The position numbers were made by a program, and so were the translations under genes. This document shows positions 6,421 through 13,508 of a stretch of DNA of 34,945 nucleotides, piece by piece. The stretch is from a virus. The stretch spans positions 1-34,945 of the IMG/VR virus record IMGVR_UViG_3300028391_000008; one strand, 5' to 3'. The first letter of the stretch is position 1; each line of letters opens with the position of its first letter. Under the pieces are notes generated by a model. It made no database searches. It saw nothing but the letters and a program-made list of their open reading frames with translations, and was not told the DNA's origin.

Positions 6421-6584
6421 ACATACAGCTAGAATTTATTAAAGGATTCCTACTTGGAATCGATTATTTAGAAGACGTTGAACACTCTTCCTTCGAGGAA
6501 GGTGATATAGTGTTTGACTTACTTAGAATTAGTTTAGGAATAGTATTTATACACATACCATTGAATGTTAGAAATCCTCAGTAA
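6417..6584 (+). CDS. Small hypothetical protein, 55 aa
   Basis: The 55 residues comprise an acidic first half (DYLEDVEHSSFEEGD) and a hydrophobic stretch at about 38-49. It overlaps the upstream gene by 4 bp and the sigma-like gene by 20 bp. No family recognised. Confidence 0.5.
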   Translation: MNIQLEFIKGFLLGIDYLEDVEHSSFEEGDIVFDLLRISLGIVFIHIPLNVRNPQ

Positions 6585-7137
6585 AAATCATAATGTTTGG
6601 ATAGCTATGGGTTTGTCTATTGGCATCCCTGAAGATATAGTTGAGGACTTTGTCCACGAGGCTTATCTAAGGCTAAACAAGTATGTTGAAAATCCTGAGA
6701 AGATAATGTATAATAAAACAGAGATTAACAAGTTTTATGTTTATATAACCATAAAGAATCTCTGGAGCGATTATTCTAAAGCTAAATCAAAGTATGTTGT
6801 CTACAGAATAGACAATTACGATAGCGAATACACTTTTAACACCAGTGATAATATAATCTATGAAGAGGTTAATTATGAGAAGGAGAGAGCCGAGGCTTCA
6901 ATATTGAATAAGATAAATGAAGAGGTGGAGTCTTGGGATCACTGGTATGATAAAAAGTTGTTTAAGCTGTATTATAAGACCGATATGAGTATGCGTAAAC
7001 TCGCTAAAGAAACTAAGATATCGGTGACATCCATTTTTAATAGCTGTAAGAATTACAAGGATATATTGAAAAGTAAATTCGGTGAAGACTTTGAAGACTA
7101 TCTGAATGGAGACTTTAACTTAATAGACCAAGAGTAA
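6565..7137 (+). CDS. Sigma-70-like transcription factor (phage sigma)
   Basis: This 190-residue protein has a sigma-region-2-like segment, EDIVEDFVHEAYLRLNKY (about 23-40), matching the helix of ECF-type factors that binds core polymerase. It also has a C-terminal helix-turn-helix, MSMRKLAKETKISVTSIFNS (about 147-166), in the place of region 4. The middle is charged and lysine-rich, unlike classical sigmas. It probably redirects host RNA polymerase to phage promoters; it could instead be a phage HTH regulator that mimics sigma. The ATG lies inside the preceding gene. Confidence 0.68.
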   Translation: MLEILSKNHNVWIAMGLSIGIPEDIVEDFVHEAYLRLNKYVENPEKIMYNKTEINKFYVYITIKNLWSDYSKAKSKYVVYRIDNYDSEYTFNTSDNIIYEEVNYEKERAEASILNKINEEVESWDHWYDKKLFKLYYKTDMSMRKLAKETKISVTSIFNSCKNYKDILKSKFGEDFEDYLNGDFNLIDQE

Positions 7138-7256
7138 TGGAAGATCAATTGTTAGACTTCATAGATTGGTATAATGCTATGTATGAAGACCTAAAAGGTA
7201 AAACTTCTAGAGAGATAGTTAATATGTATATGTACTTTTTAAATAATAAGATATGA
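7137..7256 (+). CDS. Small acidic protein, 39 aa
   Basis: Joined to the sigma-like gene by TAATG and to the next by ATGA, this 39-residue peptide is helical and aromatic (WYNAMYEDL). Unknown function; its conserved spacing suggests it is translated. Confidence 0.45.
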   Translation: MEDQLLDFIDWYNAMYEDLKGKTSREIVNMYMYFLNNKI

Positions 7257-7693
7257 GCAGTGAAGAACAAATCCCTCCAAAGCCTAAAGATAAAAGGACT
7301 AAGAGGTACAAAGAATGGGTTGCTAAATATGAAAGCGACTCAAGCGGTTTTGGTGATACCGTAGAGAAAATCACTAAAGCTACAGGGATAAAGAAGGCGG
7401 TTGAATTTGTGGCCGGAGAGGACTGTGGTTGTGACGAACGTAAGGATAAGTTGAATTACCTATTCCCCTACAATAAACCTAATTGTTTTACAGAGGAAGA
7501 ATTTGATTACCTAGAAGGTATTTTCTCTGATAAACTATGGCAAAGAAGATCACCTAAAGCGGAGCAAGTTAGAAAGATATACGCTATATACAATAGAGTA
7601 TTTAATGTATCTGATGCTCCTAGCGGTTGTGGTTCTTGTGTACTTAATAGACTTAATAAGTTAGAGAGATTATATAAAGAATATCTTGATTGA
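7253..7693 (+). CDS. Cysteine-motif phage protein, 146 aa
   Basis: The protein has a basic, proline-containing start (about 8-25) and the segment GFGDTVEKITKATGIKK (about 32-48). It also has a DCGCDERK motif (about 57-64) and a C-terminal GCGSC (about 128-132). The two cysteine pairs could form a four-Cys metal site. I recall this layout as a conserved but unnamed family of flavobacterial phages. It overlaps the genes on both sides by 4-8 bp. Function unknown; DNA or RNA binding is a guess from the basic start and metal motif. Confidence 0.72.
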   Translation: MSSEEQIPPKPKDKRTKRYKEWVAKYESDSSGFGDTVEKITKATGIKKAVEFVAGEDCGCDERKDKLNYLFPYNKPNCFTEEEFDYLEGIFSDKLWQRRSPKAEQVRKIYAIYNRVFNVSDAPSGCGSCVLNRLNKLERLYKEYLD

Positions 7694-8066
7694 AAAACAG
7701 CTTTTCGAATTCCTAAGAAAAGATTATTATCCCGACCTGGTCAAGGCTAAAAGTCAAATGAGTAGGTGGGATTGTTACAGTCCGATTACATTTCACAGAA
7801 TAGAGCTGAAGTGCAGAAAAACGCATTACAGTGAATTACTTATAGAGAAGAAGAAGTATGATGCTATGGTCCTTAAATGCAAGGACAACCTAGACATACC
7901 TATCTATATTAATTCTACTCCGGAAGGGGTTTATAGATGGAATCTATATAATGTTGAGCCAGAGTGGTTTACTAAGAAGATAAAGGCTACAACTGAATTT
8001 GCAAACAATAATTTAATAAATAAAGAGATTGCCTTACTTGAGGTGATTGATGCTGAAGTGTTATGA
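7686..8066 (+). CDS. Putative ELK-motif nuclease of the PD-(D/E)XK superfamily
   Basis: This 126-residue protein contains RWDCYSP (D29), then RIELKCRKTHY with E40 and K42, and YDAMV. The D...ExK order with a small alpha/beta context resembles phage VRR-like or resolvase nucleases. The start is a TTG at 7686, overlapping the previous gene by 8 bp; an ATG at 7758 would lose the N-terminal helix, so TTG is preferred but unsure. Assignment rests on the motif alone. Confidence 0.6.
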   Translation: MIEKQLFEFLRKDYYPDLVKAKSQMSRWDCYSPITFHRIELKCRKTHYSELLIEKKKYDAMVLKCKDNLDIPIYINSTPEGVYRWNLYNVEPEWFTKKIKATTEFANNNLINKEIALLEVIDAEVL

Positions 8067-8149
8067 GTCAATTTGTAGTTGGATACATAGCTCTAAGAAT
8101 CATAGAATGGTTAATTGTTAAATTAATAAATTTTTTTATCAATGAGTGA
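8063..8149 (+). CDS. Tiny membrane peptide, 28 aa
   Basis: ATGA with the preceding gene and an 8-bp overlap with the next bound this 28-residue hydrophobic peptide. One membrane helix (about 4-26) is interrupted by R and E residues. Unknown function. Confidence 0.4.
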   Translation: MSQFVVGYIALRIIEWLIVKLINFFINE

Positions 8150-8405
8150 TAGTATAAAGAAGTATAATGAAATGATAGAGTCTGGAGAATGGACCGCAGA
8201 CTCAACAGGGTATAATCATTTACCTAAAGACCCTATAGTTGAGGATGTGATTAATAAGTATAAGGTGAGGAGTAGAGATGGTATTACAAAATATGGTACT
8301 ACACTTTATGATTCCCCTGATGGATTTTATAAGTTCCTTAATCATTTACAAGAGGAGCTTATGGATGCCACCTTATATATAGAGAAACTAAAAAGACAGA
8401 AATGA
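8142..8405 (+). CDS. Small MazG-like / NTP-pyrophosphatase-related protein
   Basis: The 87 residues end in a helix HLQEELMDATLYIEKL (about 68-83), preceded by a KYGTTL motif near 51-56. The E-E-x-x-D pattern in the helix resembles all-alpha NTP pyrophosphatases (MazG/dUTPase-like) found in phages, which may remove unwanted nucleotides. The domain is shorter than full MazG, so it may be only a partial relative. Confidence is moderate to low for function, good for being a gene. Confidence 0.6.
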   Translation: MSDSIKKYNEMIESGEWTADSTGYNHLPKDPIVEDVINKYKVRSRDGITKYGTTLYDSPDGFYKFLNHLQEELMDATLYIEKLKRQK

Positions 8406-8569
8406 AGGAGAGTACTTTAGTTATGATGCAGAAGGATATAAAGATTCTTCAACAGGCATTGGCGGTAGCCTTATACAAAATAGAACAATTAGAAAAAGAA
8501 AATGATAACAGAGGAAAGAATACGGAAGATTCAGGGGTACAAGACCTGGTCGACAAAAAAGAAAGTTGA
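8402..8569 (+). CDS. Small coiled-coil protein, 55 aa
   Basis: The start is ATGA-coupled to the previous gene. Residues 10-34 form an amphipathic coiled-coil helix followed by a charged tail. Its last 68 bp overlap the next gene in a different frame, which is long for this genome, so either the tail or the next start could be mis-set. No family recognised. Confidence 0.45.
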   Translation: MKESTLVMMQKDIKILQQALAVALYKIEQLEKENDNRGKNTEDSGVQDLVDKKES

Positions 8570-8750
8570 TGAGCTCCTAAAGGAGGATGCTTGGATGTAT
8601 ACTAATCTAGGTATAGACTCAACTGCTACAGAGAAGAAGAAAGTTAAGAATATGAGTAGGAAGATTTACAAAGCTATCTCTTTGATAAGCCCTCTAGACG
8701 GATATATCTTAGAGGCCCATATGAATGAAAAAGATTTAACTGACAAATAA
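8502..8750 (+). CDS. Hypothetical protein, 82 aa
   Basis: A lysine- and glutamate-rich 82-residue helical protein (TEERIRKIQGYK, then KKKVDELLKEDAW). It ends immediately before the exonuclease leader. A later in-frame ATG is possible because the first 68 bp overlap the upstream gene. No family recognised. Confidence 0.55.
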   Translation: MITEERIRKIQGYKTWSTKKKVDELLKEDAWMYTNLGIDSTATEKKKVKNMSRKIYKAISLISPLDGYILEAHMNEKDLTDK

Positions 8751-8786
8751 TTGTGTATATCTAAAAAAAATATTAGCTTAGCCAGT

Positions 8787-9575
8787 ATGGAAAGAATAAA
8801 ACTATTTGACGGTAAGAACTGGGGTGTAGATGAAATCCTTAAACAGATGGAGGATGACTCCTTCTACTATGGCTACTTAGGTCAGAATGCCCTATCATCT
8901 TCATCAGCTAAAGATTTATACAAGTCACCAAAAACATACTTCAACAAAACAAAAGAAGTTAATTCAGATGCACCTCCACTAAGAGAGGGTAGGTTAATAC
9001 ACACTGTTGTACTAGAGGAAGAGAAACTTAATGATAAATATGATTTTGTCAATATAGGTAGTAGAAGGACTAAGACTTTTGATGCAGCTTATACTGAAGC
9101 TAGACTCAAAGGTAAAGAGGTTATGCTAACTAGCGAACTCAATAAGGCTAATGAACTTTGTAATGCTATTAGATTCAATAGTCACGCTAATGAACTCTTC
9201 ACTGGTGGCACAGCAGAAACACCCGCAATAGGTGAGTTGTATGGTCTACCTTTTAGGGGTAAGGCTGATTACCTTAAGGATGGTCACCTTATTGATCTTA
9301 AGACAACAGCTAAGTTAGATGGTTGGGAGAGAACTGCTAAATACCTTTGGCATTATGATATGCAAGGGTGGATTTATTGTGAACTCTTCGGGGTGACTAA
9401 ATTCACTTTTGTTGTAATAGAGAAAGGTACAGGTGATATAGGAATATTTGAACTCAGTGATGAGACAAGAGAGCTTGGTGGTAATAAAGTCAAGCAGTGT
9501 GTTAACACCTATAAGGAATACTTTATAGATAAAAGAAGTAAATTGAATGACTACACGATTAGAGGAATACTCTAA
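8787..9575 (+). CDS. DUF3799-type PD-(D/E)XK exonuclease (RecE/RecB-like)
   Basis: This 262-residue protein has LSSSSAKDLYKSPKTYF near the start, then GRLIHT (H72), FRGKADYL (D161), HLIDLKTT (D170, K172) and MQGWIY (Q193). That is the H...D...DxK...QxxxY order of RecB-type nucleases. It should degrade one strand at DNA ends, giving substrate to the ERF protein at 3659: an exonuclease-annealase pair. The start is set at ATG 8787; a TTG at 8751 directly after the upstream stop would add 12 residues not typical of the family. Confidence 0.85.
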   Translation: MERIKLFDGKNWGVDEILKQMEDDSFYYGYLGQNALSSSSAKDLYKSPKTYFNKTKEVNSDAPPLREGRLIHTVVLEEEKLNDKYDFVNIGSRRTKTFDAAYTEARLKGKEVMLTSELNKANELCNAIRFNSHANELFTGGTAETPAIGELYGLPFRGKADYLKDGHLIDLKTTAKLDGWERTAKYLWHYDMQGWIYCELFGVTKFTFVVIEKGTGDIGIFELSDETRELGGNKVKQCVNTYKEYFIDKRSKLNDYTIRGIL

Positions 9576-9798
9576 GAAGTTCAAAGAAGAAGAAGGTTTG
9601 TATTATTATCTCACTATATTAAGTTTACTAGAAGGAGTCCCTGTTTATGAACTAGACTTGGAGCTGAAGTTCCAGGAGAAGTTGGAGAACTATGAGGCTT
9701 GTTCCGGTATCAAGAAAGCAATAGATGAGGCAGACTATAAAACCTATTCTGAATTAAAATTAATAGCCCTAGAATTAGATAACAAGTATAACTTATAA
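9547..9798 (+). CDS. Hypothetical protein, 83 aa
   Basis: This 83-residue, Glu/Lys/Tyr-rich helical protein overlaps the exonuclease end by 29 bp. Its position suggests a nuclease or replication accessory but no motif confirms it. Confidence 0.6.
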   Translation: MTTRLEEYSKKFKEEEGLYYYLTILSLLEGVPVYELDLELKFQEKLENYEACSGIKKAIDEADYKTYSELKLIALELDNKYNL

Positions 9799-9808
9799 AT
9801 AACAAATA

Positions 9809-10282
9809 ATGGAACAAGAATTAGTAAGATCAATTGTAGAAGAATATTATAAATTAGATTTAAGTGTGAAGTCTAGGAAGACTACTTATGTAGAGGCTAG
9901 GGCTATGTACTACAAGTTATGTAGAGTACACTTCCCTCAGTTATCCTTAGATAGAATAGGTAAAGAAGTTGATAGGGATCACGCTGTAACTATTAACGGT
10001 ATTAAAAGACTTGAGGGTTGGCTTACTTATGAAGATAGGATACAAAAGATATATGCAGAACTAAACGAAAAGGTTTGTGAGGTGAGTTATAAATCTAAAG
10101 GTTATGTTCGCTTTGAAGATACAGAGGAACTTTATGAGTCTAAGTATAGAAAGTTATTAGAAGACTACAATGAACTAGCAAGGAAGTTTTTATTCCTAAG
10201 AGCTTCTTTAGCTAAGTATGAACCCAACAGGGTTAACTCAGATGTATTTGCACTAAAAGAAGAGAAGTATGCAAAAAATTAA
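9809..10282 (+). CDS. Stand-alone DnaA domain IV-like DNA-binding protein
   Basis: Residues about 21-70 follow DnaA domain IV: KSRK (21-24), EARAMYYKLCR (29-39, matching the RQIAMYL helix of DnaA), then LSLDRIGKEVDRDHAVTI (45-62) with the R-D-H signature of the DnaA-box-reading helix. There is no AAA+ ATPase domain; the rest (about 95-150) is a charged helical tail. It probably binds specific DNA sites, for example in the phage origin. Candidates are the 17-bp repeats at 12969-13070. It is 10 bp after its upstream neighbour. Confidence 0.8.
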   Translation: MEQELVRSIVEEYYKLDLSVKSRKTTYVEARAMYYKLCRVHFPQLSLDRIGKEVDRDHAVTINGIKRLEGWLTYEDRIQKIYAELNEKVCEVSYKSKGYVRFEDTEELYESKYRKLLEDYNELARKFLFLRASLAKYEPNRVNSDVFALKEEKYAKN

Positions 10283-10288
10283 AGAACT

Positions 10289-10570
10289 ATGAAAAAAGGT
10301 GATAAGAGTGAAGCTAAAGATCTTTTTGAGTGGGAATCTGTAATAAATCAGAAGGCTGCTAAGTGGTGTATGGATAGAGGCTATAGGATATATCCTGTGC
10401 CTGTAGAATTTAAACATCTTAGGCACAAGCAAAGTCTAGGTGTTAAATTTAAACTTGTTGTAGAATTTGGTGGCGATAAGAGGATAGGTGAGAAGCTGTA
10501 CACACAAAGAGAATGGCCAATAGCAATATGGTCTGTATATAATTTTCTATATAATAAACATAATGGGTAG
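10289..10570 (+). CDS. Hypothetical protein, 93 aa
   Basis: This 93-residue basic/aromatic protein has a beta-rich centre (LGVKFKLVVEFGGDKR) and a TQREWPIAIWSVYNFLY end. It lies between the DnaA-like gene and the small terminase, overlapping the latter by 8 bp. Unrecognised. Confidence 0.6.
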   Translation: MKKGDKSEAKDLFEWESVINQKAAKWCMDRGYRIYPVPVEFKHLRHKQSLGVKFKLVVEFGGDKRIGEKLYTQREWPIAIWSVYNFLYNKHNG

Positions 10571-10973
10571 GAAGCCTAAAGAAAGGAAGTACGTCAAACC
10601 TACTGATGGTAGAAAGAACAATGGTAGGAAGAGAGGCGAGAAGGTGAACAAGCCTGTTAAGAAGGTTATGGCTACCCCTAGTGCTATGAACAAGGCCAAG
10701 AAGGATAGAGTCAACATCTACGCTTTAAACGCAATGAAGCAGGTGTTTGGTTCTGAAGAGGCAGCCTGGGAATCACTAGCAGAAAAAGCTAAGGATTCAT
10801 TCCCTCACCTTAAATTATTATTTGAATATAAATATGGTAAGCCAGAAGATCAAGATATGAATGAAGGAAAACCTAAAGTGAATATAAACATTAAGAATTT
10901 ATTCGCAGGGAATCAAGATGATGACACTGAGAATGATGACCCAGATATAATTGATATTACAGATGAAGGATGA
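10563..10973 (+). CDS. terS: Probable terminase small subunit
   Basis: This 136-residue protein has a very basic N-terminus (about 1-50), then a helical section with FPHLKLLFEYKYGKPEDQ (about 79-96) and an acidic C-terminus (DDDTENDDPDIID). This pattern, with position upstream of the large terminase, matches small terminases of flavobacterial phages. It would recognise the packaging site and recruit TerL. Context gives most of the support; I do not see a classical HTH signature. Confidence 0.65.
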   Translation: MGRKPKERKYVKPTDGRKNNGRKRGEKVNKPVKKVMATPSAMNKAKKDRVNIYALNAMKQVFGSEEAAWESLAEKAKDSFPHLKLLFEYKYGKPEDQDMNEGKPKVNINIKNLFAGNQDDDTENDDPDIIDITDEG

Positions 10974-10974
10974 T

Positions 10975-11115
10975 ATGCCACATAACTTTTGGGATTACGG
11001 TATCAACCCTATACTAGGTTATAGATATATGCCAGACGGTAAAAGTAAACCGGTTAGATTTAGAGAAGAAAAGAACAACAGAAGCAAAAAGAATGAAGGT
11101 ACTAATAGCTTGTGA
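10975..11115 (+). CDS. Small hypothetical protein, 46 aa
   Basis: Starting one base after the small-terminase stop, this 46-residue peptide has an aromatic/glycine core (FWDYGINPILGYRYMPDG) and a basic tail. It overlaps the methylase start by 23 bp. Probably real; function unknown. Confidence 0.5.
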   Translation: MPHNFWDYGINPILGYRYMPDGKSKPVRFREEKNNRSKKNEGTNSL

Positions 11116-11752
11116 GGAAAGTCAAGCCATAACCAAGGAGTTCAGAGCTTTAGGTTATGAGGCTTATAGTTGTGATATTTTGCCTTGTTCTGGAGGTCAT
11201 CCTGAATGGCATATACAAGGTGATGCAATAGCAGAGGCTTACAGTGGTAAATATGATTTAATGATAGCACACCCTCCCTGCACTTACCTAGCTGTTAGTG
11301 GTGCTAGGTGGATGTATAACAAGGATGGTTCTGTTAATCAAGATAGATTTGAGAAGCAGAAAGAAGCATTATTCTTTGTCAAACAATTGTTAGATGCACC
11401 CATTAAACATATTGCTGTTGAGAATCCTGTAAGTGTAATAAGTAGTCAGATAAGAAAACCTAACGATATTATACAGCCTTGGCAGTTTGGTGATAAGGCT
11501 ACAAAGACAACTTGTTTGTGGACCAAGAACTTACCTAAACTATCCCCAACTAATATTGTTGAGAAGGGGGAATTTTTTGAATGGACAGATAAGAACGGAA
11601 AGAAGAAAAGACAAGCTCAATGGTATATGGATGCATTAGCAAAAGCTAAGACACCAGAAGAAAGAAGGACCTTAAGGAGTAAAACCTTTCAAGGTATGGC
11701 CAAAGCAATAGCAACTCAATATAGTGAATACATATGTCAGTACCACAACTAA
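11093..11752 (+). CDS. C5-cytosine DNA methyltransferase-like protein
   Basis: This 219-residue protein begins with a Rossmann-like MKVLIACEESQAITKEF. It has a P61-P62-C63 catalytic-type loop in AHPPCTYLAVSGARW and an ENP (110-112) element. These correspond to motifs IV and VI of cytosine-C5 methylases, in the shortened form common in phages; a full target-recognition domain is absent. It could modify phage DNA against host restriction. It sits between the two terminase genes and overlaps TerL by 19 bp, so it is co-transcribed with packaging. Substrate is inferred from family. Confidence 0.75.
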   Translation: MKVLIACEESQAITKEFRALGYEAYSCDILPCSGGHPEWHIQGDAIAEAYSGKYDLMIAHPPCTYLAVSGARWMYNKDGSVNQDRFEKQKEALFFVKQLLDAPIKHIAVENPVSVISSQIRKPNDIIQPWQFGDKATKTTCLWTKNLPKLSPTNIVEKGEFFEWTDKNGKKKRQAQWYMDALAKAKTPEERRTLRSKTFQGMAKAIATQYSEYICQYHN

Positions 11753-12939
11753 ATCCTAAGTATCAAGCCTTAGGTAATGATAGTCGGTACTTTGTTGTAA
11801 CCGGTGGTAGAGGTAGTGGTAAGTCATTTGCTGTAGGGGCATTCTTAGCCCTCCTAACGATGGAACAAGGTCATAAGATACTCTTCACTAGGTATACTAT
11901 GAGTTCGGCCTCTACATCCATTATTCCAGAGTTTATAGAAAAGATAGAGTTGTATGGTATCTCTGAACATTTTAGGATAACTAAAGATGAAATACTAAAT
12001 ATGTCCACAGGGAGCTCTATTATCTTCAAAGGTATAAAGACCTCAGCAGGTAATCAAACGGCTGCACTGAAGTCCTTACAAGGTATTACAACGTTTGTAT
12101 TGGATGAAGCAGAGGAACTTATTAATGAAGATGACTTCGACAAGATAGATCAGTCTGTAAGGGCTAAAAATAAACCTAATAGAGTTATACTTATACTAAA
12201 CCCTACAACTAAGGAGCACTGGATATATCAAAGGTTCTTTGCTGCTAAAGCTGTTAATGGTGGACACAATGGTTGGAAGGATAATGTAACTTACATTCAC
12301 ACTACTTTCAAGGATAATATGGAGCACCTATCTGACTCCTTCCTTATGCAGATAGAAGAGATTCGTAGACGTAGACCAGATAAATATAATCACCAGATAC
12401 TCGGTGGTTGGTTAGATAAAGCTGATGGTGTTGTATTTACTCGTTGGACTATTGGACCATTCAATGAATATGCCCCTTATATATATGGGCAAGACTTTGG
12501 GTTCTCAGTCGATCCTACCGTTCTACTGAAGGTGGCTATTGATAAGGATAGGAAGAAGATGTGGTTAAAGACAATGTACTGTAAGGTTGGGTTATCTACA
12601 AAAGAGATAGGGGAGATGAATAGAAGATATACCCAAGATGAACTTATTATCTGTGATTCAGCAGAGCCTAGATTGCTCCAGGAACTCAAGGTATATTGTA
12701 ATGTCAAGCCTGCAATAAAGAGGCAGGGTAGTATCTTAACCGGTATAGCATTAATACAAGACTTTGATTTGATTATTGACCCAGATTCCTTAGAACTTAT
12801 AAAGGAACTCAATAACTATGTATGGCACAGTAGGAATGAAAGGCCAATAGATAAATGGAATCACCATATGGATAGCCTACGTTATGCAGCTCAATACTTC
12901 CTTGCTAATGCAAACAAAGGGAGTTATGTTATCCGATAA
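11734..12939 (+). CDS. terL: Terminase large subunit
   Basis: This 401-residue protein has Walker A GGRGSGKS (24-31), Walker B TFVLDEAEE with D124/E125, a coupling segment NPTT, and a C-terminal RNase-H-like nuclease with D254 (GQDFGF), D308 (IICDSAE) and D380 (HHMDSLRYA). It powers DNA packaging into procapsids and cuts concatemers. The layout is the Terminase_3 type. The ATG overlaps the methylase end. It is followed by 406 bp without genes that hold the tandem repeats. Confidence 0.95.
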   Translation: MSVPQLNPKYQALGNDSRYFVVTGGRGSGKSFAVGAFLALLTMEQGHKILFTRYTMSSASTSIIPEFIEKIELYGISEHFRITKDEILNMSTGSSIIFKGIKTSAGNQTAALKSLQGITTFVLDEAEELINEDDFDKIDQSVRAKNKPNRVILILNPTTKEHWIYQRFFAAKAVNGGHNGWKDNVTYIHTTFKDNMEHLSDSFLMQIEEIRRRRPDKYNHQILGGWLDKADGVVFTRWTIGPFNEYAPYIYGQDFGFSVDPTVLLKVAIDKDRKKMWLKTMYCKVGLSTKEIGEMNRRYTQDELIICDSAEPRLLQELKVYCNVKPAIKRQGSILTGIALIQDFDLIIDPDSLELIKELNNYVWHSRNERPIDKWNHHMDSLRYAAQYFLANANKGSYVIR

Positions 12940-12968
12940 TTTTTTTCCCTCTGTCAAAAAATTCTATT

Positions 12969-13070
12969 AAACGCAGTAGGTTCTTAAACATAGTAGGTTC
13001 TTAAACGCAATACCCTCTTGAACGCAGTACCTTCTTAAACGCAGTAGGTTCTTAAACGCAGTAGGTTCGG
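12969..13070 (+). repeat. Six tandem 17-bp direct repeats (iteron-like)
   Basis: Six head-to-tail copies of a 17-bp unit, consensus AAACGCAGTAGGTTCTT, starting at 12969, 12986, 13003, 13020, 13037 and 13054. Copies 2, 3, 4 and 6 carry a few substitutions. A period of 17 is not a multiple of three, so this is not a coding repeat. Iteron size and position directly after terL suggest a replication origin or a packaging (pac) site. Confidence 0.9.
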
Positions 13071-13086
13071 TTCTCACTGTTGTACC

Positions 13087-13131
13087 TACAAATGTTGTCA
13101 CTACAAATGTTGTCACTACAAATGTTGTTGA
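13087..13131 (+). repeat. Three tandem 15-bp direct repeats
   Basis: TACAAATGTTGTCAC occurs at 13087 and 13102 exactly and again at 13117 with three changes at its end. It begins 16 bp after the 17-bp array and has a different unit, so the two arrays may bind two different proteins. Confidence 0.85.
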
Positions 13132-13191
13132 TACAATCAAGGTTGATATTTTTTGAGTTTTCATTTGGTAAACTTTGGAAACTATTGAACC

Positions 13192-13220
13192 AAAAAAAAC
13201 TGTGTTAAGGCTTGCACAGT
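13192..13220 (-). terminator. Hairpin resembling a minus-strand terminator
   Basis: A perfect 6-bp inverted repeat, ACTGTG (13199-13204) and CACAGT (13215-13220), with a 10-base loop, has eight A residues on its left. Read on the minus strand it is a stem followed by T8. No minus-strand gene is seen, so its role may instead be structural. Confidence 0.35.
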
Positions 13221-13282
13221 AAAAAAGTTTTTATTATTCGCGTGCGTACCTTAATTATATATGAATAAAAGTTTTTTACATT

Positions 13283-13316
13283 TTTGTTAATTACTAAGAT
13301 ATTTTTACTACATTTG
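13283..13316 (+). promoter_or_regulatory. Bacteroidota promoter of the accessory operon
   Basis: TTTTG ending at 13286 is followed after 22 bases by TACATTTG (13309-13316), an exact TAnnTTTG. The predicted start is about 7 bp downstream, leaving a short A-rich leader to ATG 13346. This is the best promoter match I found outside coding sequence and supports a Bacteroidota host. Confidence 0.65.
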
Positions 13317-13345
13317 AATATTAATAACTATTAAAACAAATAACA

Positions 13346-13483
13346 ATGGAAACAAAATTCATTTCAATTTTAGACAAAGCGACAAAGATTTTAATCGCTT
13401 TACCTATTTTAGCTTTATTGGCTTTAGTACTTTATCACGGCATCATTCAAGGCGGTTTTAATTCCGCTTCGTGGGGGCTTTAA
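13346..13483 (+). CDS. Small membrane protein, 45 aa
   Basis: First gene of the accessory operon. The 45 residues have a basic amphipathic start and one membrane helix (about 15-33). Unknown role; small membrane proteins at this place may modify the host envelope or exclude other phages, but this is a guess. Confidence 0.55.
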   Translation: METKFISILDKATKILIALPILALLALVLYHGIIQGGFNSASWGL

Positions 13484-13508
13484 TTATTAACTATTAAAAA
13501 CTATTAAA

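Noticed and set aside
12969-13131. Possible CRISPR array
   Set aside because: Repeats are direct and contiguous with no unique spacers, and no cas gene is present.
12967-13164. Minus-strand frame over the tandem repeats (65 residues, TTFVV repeats)
   Set aside because: It is produced by the 15- and 17-bp direct repeats; 17 is not a multiple of three, there is no leader, and no other minus-strand gene exists.
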